Positions 1-10,200 of a stretch of 64,000 bases of DNA are shown here, piece by piece. The notes under the pieces are model-generated. The model was not told the origin of the DNA, did not search any database, and worked only from the letters and a program-made list of their open reading frames with translations. Where the stretch lies: assembly GCF_011759375.1 (NCBI RefSeq), contig NZ_JAARML010000005.1, forward strand, positions 62,001 to 126,000, in the 5' to 3' direction. Origin of the DNA: Paraflavitalea devenefica (lineage in GTDB: Bacteria > Bacteroidota > Bacteroidia > Chitinophagales > Chitinophagaceae). A program made the position numbers and the translations under genes. Position 1 is the stretch's first letter; each line of letters starts with the position of its first letter.

Positions 1-2
1 CA

Positions 3-1202
3 GGCCCTTATTCTACCATTGCCCACGGGCAGGGAGCGCCGGCTTATGAAAAGCCGTTCATTGATTCCATTGCAGCCATTGACAATAAAAAGATCTACCT
101 GCAATGGCACCTTGCTGCTTTGTTAAAAAACAAAGCCCAGTCCATTGTGATCACAAGGGCCGGTAAAGCGGCAGGACCGTATAAAGACGTATCACCGGTG
201 CTTGACCGCAAGACGGTTTCCTGGACCGATGAAAAGCCGATAGCAGATGCTTACTACCGGCTGAAGATCAAAACTGTTGATGGACGTACCGTTTACTCGC
301 TGCCGCAACTGGGGCAGGTGATGGATACAGAACCGCCGGCGATGCCGGCAGGCGTAAAAGGAACCATCGACAGTATGGGCATTGTGCGCCTGGAATGGCA
401 GCCCAACAAAGAAACCGACCTGCAGGGATACCGCATCTTCCGTACCAATGCAGCCCACGAAGAGTTTTCAGAAGTCACCAGGCGTATCCTGAAAAAGAAC
501 AGGTTTACAGATACCATTAAGATGCAAACACTGTCGGAGAAAATACTGTATCGTGTGGTGGCGGTAGATAAGACATTCAATCCATCAGACTATTCGGATA
601 CCTGCACGCTGGTGCGTCCCGACAAAATAGCGCCTGCGGCCCCGCTCTTTACCTATGGCCGCATGCAGGATACGGTCCCCGGTATCTTATTGCAATGGCG
701 CAACAGCCGGAGCGACGATGTGGTAAAGCAGGCATTGTACCGGGTAAATGCAAAGATTGGTTCCGCCAACAGGGAAAGGATACTGCTGGACAGTGGCAAC
801 AGTCTGCATGAGTGGCTGGATACGGCTGTACAGGCCGGCAGCACCTATTACTATGAGATCATTGCGGTTGATGAAGCAGGTAATCAATCGAAAGACCGGA
901 GCGGTGATATCCTGTATGAAACAGGCTGGCGTCCGGCCATTAAAGACGTGAAAGCAATGGCCAACCGGGAAAAGCAACAGATCCAGGTGGAATGGAAATA
1001 CGGCCAGCAAGCAGCCATCTACTACGTGTACCGCTCCGTCAATGACCAGCCCTGGCTGCTGTTTAAAAAACTGGCAGGTACACAAAAAACAGTAACTGAT
1101 GATGAAATAAAAATAGGCAACAGGTATGCTTACAAAATAAAAGCGGCATGGAAGGAAGGAAAAACAACCATGATGAGCAAGCCTGTTACCGTTGACTATT
1201 AA
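3..1202 (+). CDS. Fibronectin type III surface protein, 5' end missing
   Basis: The reading frame is open from base 3 with no start codon, so the N-terminus lies outside the window. The visible 399 residues hold about three fibronectin type III-like units. Their starts are marked by EPPAMPAGV, KIAPAAPLF and WRPAIKDVKA, with recurrent GYRIFRT, ALYRV and YYVYRS strands. Such modules serve as spacers or binding domains in exported Bacteroidota proteins. No T9SS tail is visible; the protein ends shortly after the last unit. The SprB-repeat gene follows 14 bp later on the same strand, so the two are probably co-transcribed. The FN3 call is by strand pattern only, and the substrate is unknown. Confidence 0.75.
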   Translation, partial: GPYSTIAHGQGAPAYEKPFIDSIAAIDNKKIYLQWHLAALLKNKAQSIVITRAGKAAGPYKDVSPVLDRKTVSWTDEKPIADAYYRLKIKTVDGRTVYSLPQLGQVMDTEPPAMPAGVKGTIDSMGIVRLEWQPNKETDLQGYRIFRTNAAHEEFSEVTRRILKKNRFTDTIKMQTLSEKILYRVVAVDKTFNPSDYSDTCTLVRPDKIAPAAPLFTYGRMQDTVPGILLQWRNSRSDDVVKQALYRVNAKIGSANRERILLDSGNSLHEWLDTAVQAGSTYYYEIIAVDEAGNQSKDRSGDILYETGWRPAIKDVKAMANREKQQIQVEWKYGQQAAIYYVYRSVNDQPWLLFKKLAGTQKTVTDDEIKIGNRYAYKIKAAWKEGKTTMMSKPVTVDY

Positions 1203-1216
1203 ACCTACATCATTCT

Positions 1217-4200
1217 ATGAGAAAACTATACAAGCAATGGACGATGCTCCTGCTCTGCATAGCATCGGGCTGTTCAGTAGCCATGGCCCAAATACGGGTA
1301 GAGATCATGGTGAAATCGGTATACGTGGATTATACCATGGACTCTGATGGTTCCTACGGCGGACGGTTCCGTTTTTACTACGATGTAGCTGAAGACCGCT
1401 GTGGCCCCTTGCTGCATCCCTTTTGTGGCGATCATGACAAACGTTGTATACGCACAGATGGTAAGTTTTTTTCAGGCGATATCTGGACACCACTTAATAT
1501 CATCACGCTGCCGGCAAACAGAACTACCTTTACGCTGCACATGCGTACCCACCATGAGCGGCAGAAAGACTGTCCCAGCAGGTCCAGTGAAGAATGTACC
1601 GTGGAAAACCTCGGTTGTGGTCACCCCGACAGGCATGAAATGACAACCAGTATGGGCGTTAGCCTGGCCGATTTTCAGCCGGGCGTCTGGACTTCATTAG
1701 GCAGGATGACCAACCAGGATGATGGGCTGGCCTATGCCGATCTGCTCATCCGTTATTCTGTTCCCAAACCGGAAAAACCAGCACCGCAGCCCAACCCCTC
1801 ATCGACTACCTTTTGTGCCCAGGATGTGCTGGAGCTGTCAACCAACGTGCTGCCCAATAATACTGGTCTGCAATACCAATGGCAGTATGCCAAACAAAGC
1901 GAAGATTATGAGATCTGGAATCCCGACAAGGACCCGCAAAACTATGAGGACCCGATGTATGGTTGCGGCCACTGGGAATATGATCCCTGGGAAGGACAGA
2001 TCTGGGTATGGGGAGGCGACTGTCACCTGCCGGATTATATTACTGTTCACAACTGGCGGTCTCTGCCGGTTACCAATAGCAGCACCGACCGTTTTGCGCA
2101 GTTCACGCCGCTGCAGGCTATCTTCAACAACAACATTACCGAAAGGTCCAATGTATACTTCCGTACAACGGCCACCAGCCCGGAAGGATTGGTGAGCCCC
2201 TGGTCTGATATGTCTGTTTACACCATTCTACCTGCGCCACCTACACTGACTATGTCGGGTGTAGACATCAAACCGTCCTGTATATTTCCCAATAACGGGC
2301 GGGTGACCATTCCCTACAATGCCATCAGTACGCCTTTTACACAGGTGCGCTGGTTGCTGAAGAATGGTCACTTTAACAATGGTACCTGTACCATTGTGTT
2401 TAACGGGGATGGCACTATTACCAGTACCTGCGGTAACATTGAGTCGCAGAGCAATGGGCTCATCAACGTACCGAAATCGGCTGCAGATGCACCGATCATT
2501 ATTGATAACTTACCCAAAGGACAGTACACCTTATGGCTCATCAATCCCGGCGAAAACTCAGGCGCCTGTTATACACCGGTAAACATTACCATTGGTGAAT
2601 ACCCGGCCCTTACGCTGGATTCGCTATATGCCAGTAACATTTCCTGCTTCGGGGCCAGTGATGGCGTCTTACGCTTGCGGGCAGGTGGTGGCGATGCTAC
2701 AGGTGGTTACCAGTTTAAACTGGTGGCTAAAAATCACCCTGCTTTAAGTTTTGATTTTACTACTATCTCAGGAGATGTATTTGAGCGTACCGGTTTGCCG
2801 GCCGATGAGTACACCGTGTCTATGAAAAACGCGTGTACGCCGGAAAAATCATTCACCATTGTACTCACAGAGCCAATAAGAACAAGGGGAGCGGCTGTAT
2901 TCAATCAGCCCACTTGTTACAATCCTGCCAATGGAAGCGTGGTGCTGGATGTATCACAAGGCATGGGTAACTATACTTACCAGTTATGGAATGGAGGTAG
3001 TACACCCGTTAAAGAAACAGTGGCTGTTGCTGCCACGCACCTGGTGTTTGATCAGTTGGCGCCGGGCACTTACACCGCAAAAGTGTTGGATGCCAACCGG
3101 ATGAGCTGTCCGGGCTGGGATACTACCGTGGCGCTCGTGGCGCCGCCGGTACTGGGCACCACGGACTTGCAGGTAGATAGTGTTACCTGTTATGGTGGGG
3201 CAGATGGCGTGGTCAAAGTGAAAGGCACAGGCGCCACTGGCCGGTATGTATTTACCCTGCAGCGTAATGGAACTACCGTGAGCACGAATACGGATGGTAC
3301 GTTCAGCAACCTTACTGCCGGCACTTATTCCCTGATCACGTCAAGACCGGCCGATGAAAGCTGTAATGATACTTATGTTCAAACCATCATAGTACCACAA
3401 CGAAGCCCATTAAGCGTGGCGTCGCTGACGGTGGTGCCGGTTACCTGTAACGGGCAGGACAACGGCAGCATCCGCGTAGGGGCTGGTGGTGGCTCCGGTA
3501 GTTATGCTTATTACTGGGAGTACTGGAATGGTACGGCCTGGCAAAACAATCCTTTCTGGTTTGCAACCGATATACAGATCAGCGATCTGAGGCCGGGCAG
3601 GTACCGCGTGTCCATTTCAGATAAAAGATCTGCCGCCAACTGTAAAATTGTTTCAGAAGAGATCACCATCACCGAACCGGCTGTGCTGTTGATTGCAAAT
3701 GTACAACCCACCGATGCGGCCTGTAAGGACGACGGCGGGCGTATTAAGATCACAGCTACCGGTGGTAATGGCGGTTACCAATACTATTATTCCATTGGCG
3801 ACAGGCAGCATTATACCTTGTTCACAGAAAATACGCCGCTCACCGAGAATGGTGATTACTATGTAAAAGTAGTGGATGCCAAGGGCTGTTTCGTGGAAAG
3901 TGATGGCGCGTATTCCATCAGCCTGCCACCTATACCGATGGCATTTACCCTCGAAGCGTCCGACTACGAAGGTTGGTCGGTAAGTTGCTTCAACGGCAAT
4001 AATGGCCGTATCACCATTGCGGCCAGCGGAGGCAGCGGCAGTGGTTATGAATACCAGCTCGGCAATGGCGCCTTCCAGTCTACACCTGTATTTGAGCAAC
4101 TGGCTGCCGGTCAATATACAGTTACGGTGAAAGACCTGCGCGGATGTGTGATCAGTAAAACCATTACCCTCACGCAGCCGGCAGTGCCTGTACTGGGTGC

Positions 4201-5428
4201 CATTATTGACAAGAAAGAAGTAGACTGTCCGGGTACGCCTACCGGCTCATTCCGTATCACAGCACAAAACGGGCGTGCTCCTTACCAGTACAGTATTGAC
4301 AATGGCGCTCACTTCCAGGATGACAATGCCTTTACCAACTTAACCACAGGGACCTACCAGGTAGTGGTAAAAGATAAATACAATTGTACCTGGACTACCA
4401 GCGTAACCATTGTATCGCTCATTACACCGGTACAGTTTACGCACAACATCAAGCATGTTTCCTGCCATAATGGAAATGATGGTGCAGTAACTGTGACGGC
4501 TACTGCGGGTGTAGCGCCTTACCAGTACCAGTGGGAAAACATGAACAATCAAACCAGTCAGCTTACTGCACTGAAGGCTGGTAACTATATGTTGCATCTT
4601 ACGGATGCTGCGGGCTGTCTGAACCATGATACTGTTACCATTCAACAGCCGGCGGCTGCTCTATCGGCAGTAGTGAAAACCCAGCCGGTATGTGTGGGCA
4701 GCAAGGGGAACATAGCAGTCACCGCCACCGGTGGCACACCGCCTTACCGGTATTCAGCCGGCAACAATACCTTCCAGGACGATCCGGTACTGGGCAATCT
4801 CAGCGCCGGAACTTATACCGTAGTCATAAGGGACCATAACAATTGTGAAGCATCCTATACGGCGGTTATCAATCCGGCCAATGCGATGCCGGAGATCAAC
4901 TTCCTGGTGGCTTCTGGTAAAAATGCGCTGGATACACTCGTGATCAGGGAGATTTCCCTGCCGGCGCCGGATTCCGTGCAGTGGAGTTTTGATCCGGCCG
5001 CACAGGTACTGGATGCAGGGCCATCGCCACGCATTAAATTCAGTCAGGCGGGCAATTATTGGGTATCCATGACAGGTCACTTCAAAGGTTGTGCTTATAC
5101 CTTGCGTAAAACCATCTATATAAATCCTTATGATCCCGATGCTGGATTAGTATATACGCCGCCTGTGCATATCATAGATACCGTGGTCTTATTCCCCAAT
5201 CCCAACAGTGGTCAGTTCTCGGCGCGGGTAAAAATGAGCCGTAAGCAAAAACTGATCATGATCATACAGGACATGGGAACAGGCCGTGAAGTGATGCGCA
5301 GGTCGTACAACCCGTCACTAATTACGGAAGACCAGTTCACGCTGGGTAGTGTAGCGCCTGGTACCTATGTGTTGCGCGTGATCACAGAGAATGATAGCAG
5401 GGATGTATTGTTTATAATAAACAGATAA
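1217..5428 (+). CDS. Secreted SprB-repeat protein with T9SS C-terminal sorting domain
   Basis: This 1403-residue protein starts with a signal peptide (MRKLYKQWTMLLLCIASG through AMAQ). A Cys-rich N-terminal region of about 450 residues follows, including a Trp-rich stretch near residues 220-280. Then come about nine SprB-type repeats of roughly 80-90 residues, each opening with a Cys-x-G-x-x-[DN]-G motif such as CFGASDG, CYGGADG, CNGQDNG, CFNGNNG and CHNGNDG. The end is a type A T9SS sorting domain, starting at LFPNPNSGQF and closing with APGTYVLRV. SprB repeats occur in Bacteroidota surface adhesins, the best known being the gliding adhesin SprB. Cell-surface adhesion is inferred; gliding itself is not shown. 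The barrel protein gene follows 19 bp later. Confidence 0.85.
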   Translation: MRKLYKQWTMLLLCIASGCSVAMAQIRVEIMVKSVYVDYTMDSDGSYGGRFRFYYDVAEDRCGPLLHPFCGDHDKRCIRTDGKFFSGDIWTPLNIITLPANRTTFTLHMRTHHERQKDCPSRSSEECTVENLGCGHPDRHEMTTSMGVSLADFQPGVWTSLGRMTNQDDGLAYADLLIRYSVPKPEKPAPQPNPSSTTFCAQDVLELSTNVLPNNTGLQYQWQYAKQSEDYEIWNPDKDPQNYEDPMYGCGHWEYDPWEGQIWVWGGDCHLPDYITVHNWRSLPVTNSSTDRFAQFTPLQAIFNNNITERSNVYFRTTATSPEGLVSPWSDMSVYTILPAPPTLTMSGVDIKPSCIFPNNGRVTIPYNAISTPFTQVRWLLKNGHFNNGTCTIVFNGDGTITSTCGNIESQSNGLINVPKSAADAPIIIDNLPKGQYTLWLINPGENSGACYTPVNITIGEYPALTLDSLYASNISCFGASDGVLRLRAGGGDATGGYQFKLVAKNHPALSFDFTTISGDVFERTGLPADEYTVSMKNACTPEKSFTIVLTEPIRTRGAAVFNQPTCYNPANGSVVLDVSQGMGNYTYQLWNGGSTPVKETVAVAATHLVFDQLAPGTYTAKVLDANRMSCPGWDTTVALVAPPVLGTTDLQVDSVTCYGGADGVVKVKGTGATGRYVFTLQRNGTTVSTNTDGTFSNLTAGTYSLITSRPADESCNDTYVQTIIVPQRSPLSVASLTVVPVTCNGQDNGSIRVGAGGGSGSYAYYWEYWNGTAWQNNPFWFATDIQISDLRPGRYRVSISDKRSAANCKIVSEEITITEPAVLLIANVQPTDAACKDDGGRIKITATGGNGGYQYYYSIGDRQHYTLFTENTPLTENGDYYVKVVDAKGCFVESDGAYSISLPPIPMAFTLEASDYEGWSVSCFNGNNGRITIAASGGSGSGYEYQLGNGAFQSTPVFEQLAAGQYTVTVKDLRGCVISKTITLTQPAVPVLGAIIDKKEVDCPGTPTGSFRITAQNGRAPYQYSIDNGAHFQDDNAFTNLTTGTYQVVVKDKYNCTWTTSVTIVSLITPVQFTHNIKHVSCHNGNDGAVTVTATAGVAPYQYQWENMNNQTSQLTALKAGNYMLHLTDAAGCLNHDTVTIQQPAAALSAVVKTQPVCVGSKGNIAVTATGGTPPYRYSAGNNTFQDDPVLGNLSAGTYTVVIRDHNNCEASYTAVINPANAMPEINFLVASGKNALDTLVIREISLPAPDSVQWSFDPAAQVLDAGPSPRIKFSQAGNYWVSMTGHFKGCAYTLRKTIYINPYDPDAGLVYTPPVHIIDTVVLFPNPNSGQFSARVKMSRKQKLIMIIQDMGTGREVMRRSYNPSLITEDQFTLGSVAPGTYVLRVITENDSRDVLFIINR

Positions 5429-5447
5429 CCCAACCGAACCTTAACCG

Positions 5448-7223
5448 ATGAAAAAGACGCATAAACAACTGGTAATACTCCTGCTTTCCCTGGCAGTCCA
5501 GCGCACCCTCCACGCACAGGCGCTGGACGAACTGGGCGTGAAGAAAGGGATTAAGATCAATGGTTCCATCAGTGCCAATACCGTGGCGTATACGGCATCC
5601 GGCATTGATTCCCGGCGAGATCCGTTCAACTGGTTCCTGCAGGGAAACCTGAACATTAATCTCTTTGGTTACAACATGCCTTTCTCCTTCAGCTATAGTA
5701 ACCAGGGAAGGCAGTTTGCCCAGCCTTTTAACCGGTTCCAGTTTGCGCCTTCCTACAAATGGGCGCGTGGCTATTTCGGTAATACCAGCATGACATTCAG
5801 CAACTACACACTCGCCGGCCATATGTTCAATGGAGTGGGAGTGGAGCTGAGTCCGGGTAAATGGAGACTGTCGGGCATGTATGGTACCCTGCAAAAAGCA
5901 GTGGCATTTGATGTGAACAATAAAGAAACCTACAACAGTGCCGCCTTTACCCGCAAAGGCTGGGGATGGAAAGCGGGTTATGAAGACAAAGGCAATAGCT
6001 ATAGCATTAGCTTTTTCCGGGCAAAGGATGATACTACTTCCCTGGCTTTTGTTCCACCGGATGCCAACCTGACGCCCCGTGAGAACACGGCGATTGCAGT
6101 AGCGGTGAAACAGAACATTGCCCGTCGTGTGTTTGCCGATGTGGAGTATTCTGTATCTGTACTGAACCGGGACCTGCGGGCGGTCAAAACCTCAGCCGAC
6201 AGTATGCAGGGCAGCTTTAACCTGTTCAAAAACGTATTATCGCCCACCGCGTCGGCTGTATACTTCGATGCCGTACAGGCGGGGCTGGGGTATACCGGTA
6301 ACTTCTACAGTGTCCAGGTACGCTATGAACGGGTTGCGCCGGGCTATACTACACTGGGTGCTTACAATGTGGTCAATGATATGCGCAACATAACCATGGC
6401 ACCCACGCTACAATTGTTCAATAGCCGGGTACAGTTGGCGGGTAATGTCGGCATACAAACCAATAACCTCGATAAATCCAAAACCAGTTCCACCCGTCGT
6501 TTTGTAGGAAGTGGAACGATCGGTGTAATGCCCAATGAACATTGGATGATCAATGCTTCTTATTCCAACTTCAGTACCTATACACGCGTGCGCCCGGTAC
6601 ATGATCCTTACTTCAACAATCCACTGGATTCGCTCAACTTTTACCAGGTAAGCACCAGTTACAATGGGGTAGTGGCTTACCAGTTTGGCAGCAAGACCGT
6701 TAAGCATGGACTCATGCTCACAGTGAACTACCAACTGGCCAGTGATGCGCAGGAGGCCCAACAGCCGGTACAAACACAGAAAAGCAACTTCTATACCGCC
6801 AATGCGGGGTATAGCTATAACCAGTTGGAAAAGGGGATGACCTTTACGGCCGGCGGCAACTATTACATACAGGAAATGCCGGGCATGCGCACCTATTTCA
6901 CCGGCCCTACGGTGAGTGCCGGCAAAACGGTATGGAAAAAGAAATTGCGGCTCAATGCCTCTTCGGCCTATAACATCACAAAGGCCATCGTGAACAATGC
7001 CAGCACCCGCAACAGTGTATGGAATGGCACGTTGCAGGCGGCCTTTACACCGCAGAGCGGGGAGCAGCAAGCTGCCACCACTGCTACGACCACCAATAGT
7101 AAAAAAATAACAGGTAGACATAGTCTCAATGCAGGGCTGAACTTTTTGCACCAGCAGGCGGTAACCACCCGCCCCGCCTTTACAGAACTGACTGTAACGG
7201 TTGGCTATAACTGGAGCTTTTAA
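5448..7223 (+). CDS. Outer-membrane beta-barrel protein of unknown function
   Basis: This 591-residue protein has a signal peptide (MKKTHKQLVILLLSLAVQ...HAQ) followed by alternating polar/aromatic strands. Examples are NINLFGYNMPFSFSYSNQG and the final ELTVTVGYNWSF, whose terminal Phe is typical of outer-membrane barrels. No plug domain or TonB box is visible, so it is not a classic TonB-dependent receptor. It sits between the SprB-repeat gene and the TANFOR-type gene with short gaps of 19 and 36 bp. A role in surface presentation or export of its neighbours is possible but is inference from position. I do not recognise the family with certainty. Confidence 0.7.
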   Translation: MKKTHKQLVILLLSLAVQRTLHAQALDELGVKKGIKINGSISANTVAYTASGIDSRRDPFNWFLQGNLNINLFGYNMPFSFSYSNQGRQFAQPFNRFQFAPSYKWARGYFGNTSMTFSNYTLAGHMFNGVGVELSPGKWRLSGMYGTLQKAVAFDVNNKETYNSAAFTRKGWGWKAGYEDKGNSYSISFFRAKDDTTSLAFVPPDANLTPRENTAIAVAVKQNIARRVFADVEYSVSVLNRDLRAVKTSADSMQGSFNLFKNVLSPTASAVYFDAVQAGLGYTGNFYSVQVRYERVAPGYTTLGAYNVVNDMRNITMAPTLQLFNSRVQLAGNVGIQTNNLDKSKTSSTRRFVGSGTIGVMPNEHWMINASYSNFSTYTRVRPVHDPYFNNPLDSLNFYQVSTSYNGVVAYQFGSKTVKHGLMLTVNYQLASDAQEAQQPVQTQKSNFYTANAGYSYNQLEKGMTFTAGGNYYIQEMPGMRTYFTGPTVSAGKTVWKKKLRLNASSAYNITKAIVNNASTRNSVWNGTLQAAFTPQSGEQQAATTATTTNSKKITGRHSLNAGLNFLHQQAVTTRPAFTELTVTVGYNWSF

Positions 7224-7259
7224 CAGCCGCCTGCGTCAAGAACCTAAAAAGATATCCTG

Positions 7260-10200
7260 ATGAACCTGAACCACCTTATCCGAAGAAAAATAAACCGGCT
7301 TACCGCTAAGTGGCTGGCCGTTGTTACCATCTGCATGGCAGGGATGTTGGCGCAGCTACCGGCTGCCGCTCAAACCATTCACCCTGTTACGGCTTCTTTG
7401 CAACTGGTGCCGCCCTACAGTGTGTACCTGGCCGATTATGCAGCACCGGGCAATGATAAGCTGCGGGTGATCCTGACGCTGAATGACCTGAGCCAGGCTT
7501 CCTATACCATCCGCCTGCGTATAAAGGTGGAGCTCAACGGCCGTACCATCATGCAAACGGACCCTGCCTGGCGTCCTTCGGGTATTACCCTCTTACCGGG
7601 CATGCCACAGGTGATAGCAGGTGCTCAGTTACAGGACTACCTTGTCACCAATCACTTACAATTCCTCGACGGGTTCAGCAAGGACAATTATGAACGTACC
7701 AAAGCCCTGCCCGAGGGGGCCTACCGGATATGTATCATGGCCTATGATTACTACCGGAATGACAATGTAGCCGTGAGTAATGAAGGATGTAACATCTTCT
7801 TCTTTCAGAAAAAAGAGCCGCCGGTACTCAACACGCCTTTGTGTAATACCCGGGTGGACAGGAAAGATCCGCAGTTCCTCACCTTCAACTGGAGCATGCG
7901 CAATACGCCTTCTCCCTTTGCAGGTGCCTCGGGTACAGGTTATCGCTTTGAACTTTTTGAAGTAAGGCCCGCGGGCAGTAATCCGGAATACATTGTGCGC
8001 AGCAGCAAGCCCGTTTATACAGCTACTACCGATGGATTGATGCTGGTATATGGTCCCGGCGAACCGCGCCTGATGGACAGCATGCAATATGTATGGCGGG
8101 TACAGGCTTTTGACAAAGACGGACGGGATGCGTACCAGAACAACGGGTATAGTCCGGCCTGTGTATTCACCTACGGAGGTGTGGACCCCTTCATGGCCGC
8201 CAATATAGGCCGGCCGGAACTGTTTGGTGAATCCTTGGGTGAGCGCAGTGGTAAATGGTGGTGGCATATCAGCAATGGCAAAACGGTGGATGGATGGAAC
8301 ATTCAATACCGTAAGCAGGCAGCCACTAGCAACAAGAACGATGCCCATGAATGGAACAAACAATACGTGACTGATTCGTTGTTACACTTGTTCAACCTGG
8401 AGTCGGAGAATACCTATGAAGCGCAGGTGCAGCCGGTCATACGGGGCATTACCGGCTCCTGGAGTGAAACCGCGGTATTTAAAACATTGCCCAAAAGAGT
8501 ATATGAGTGCGGCAAAAATGATACGGCTGCCTTTGGATTGGGACAAGCCGGAGCTGGTCAGCCCCTGAACAGTGCAGTAGCAGGTATGGTGATCAGGGTA
8601 GGAGACTTTGACATGCAGCTGTTGCAGGTATCGGGCGGCAATGGCCGCTTCACCGGGTATGGTGCGGTAGCTACACCTTTGCTGGGCCTGCGCCTGAATG
8701 TAAAGTTTGCCGATGCGGTGATCAATGACCGTTTGCAGCTTACGCAGGGAGAAGTCATAGCACTGAGTGATGGCATTGACGCCTGGATAAAAGACCGCAC
8801 ACAGGTAGGCAGGGACGTGGATGTCATAAAAGGCTGGACAGAAAAGATGCCTGATTTTGAAACGGCATCACTGCCTGTGCTGATCGACTTTGCCCGTGAA
8901 CTGCTGGGTATCAGCGACGATATCTGGAAAGATACCTATGTATTTACAGAAGCAGAACGTAAGGATGTACAGGATGCCCTGGCAGAAGTGAAGGCAGCCA
9001 TGAAGGACCTGGAAGATGGCAACCCGGACAATGATGCCGCTGCAGAAAAGAAGCTGCGCACCACCCTCAAAAAAGCCAGACCCCTGCTGGAAAAGCTGAG
9101 CAATAACATTGGCAAAGGGGTATTGGTAAGATTGGGACTGACAAGGAAGAAACTCTACAAAGCTGTTGTATCTAATTATATCAAAGAGATAAAGGCCCTT
9201 TCAGGCAATGTGTTCAATAGACCGGCAACCAGTGATATGGCCATGCATGGACCTGCCTACGAGGAAGATCACTGGATGTTCATGGCCGGATTGCCTGCCT
9301 GTATCAAAGCGCTGGATAAATCCCGGCAGGAACAACTGGCTGGTTACTTACAGCAAAAAATAAGTGTTGATACTGAATGGGACAAGTATGTGGAAACACT
9401 GCAGGAGAAAATAGCCGGCAAGCAGGCGGATGAACAATTTTTTGATAAAGTAGAAAAGGATATAGACGCAGCCGGAAAAAACAAAGCTGATCTTACGGTG
9501 GAAAGCTGGAGCCAGGACAATGGCAATAGCTGGAACGAAACCAATGAGCGTTTCTGTACCTATGTGCTGGAAGAGTTTGACGCGGCCCAACAGGAAATGC
9601 AATTGCTGAACAGTTTGGTGGTTGACTTTTCGACAAACCTAAGTGAGCTCAGTAAAGACGAAGGGGAATATATACTTAATTATGGTGCGAAGGTCCGTCT
9701 CAAAAAAGGATTGCAATATACCGATGGAAAGGTGAAGGTAGACGGCAAAACCTATGTACCTATACATGGCGCCCAGGAGCATGATTTCAAAGGATTTTAT
9801 GAGGAGACAATACTGAGGGGCATTGAGAAAACGCCGGGTAAGGACTCTTATAACATTGATACCCTGAATAAACGGATGGCATGGCTCGATCAAAGCTATT
9901 ATGAAAAAATAAGTGAGCTGAGCCGCGTTTATGCAAGAGAGTTCTTTAATAATGCCATACGCAACCAGGCGCTCAACCGGTCAAAAGCACTGGAAATAGC
10001 CGCCTGGCTGGACAAGATCAATGAAAGTGTATATGATCAGTACCTCAAGCTGGCATGGGCAGATCGCAGCGAACAGGAAATAGGCTTATACGAAATGGGC
10101 TTTAGCCTGGGAAGCTGGCAGGATTTTGAGGCAGCTATTAAAGAGTTCATTCTTATCGTTAATAATAAGAACGCGGCCTTATCTGCTGCGGCCAAACAAT

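Noticed and set aside
2640..4900. DNA-level tandem repeats in the SprB-repeat gene
   Set aside because: The repeats are protein domains with strongly diverged DNA, so they are covered by the gene entry.
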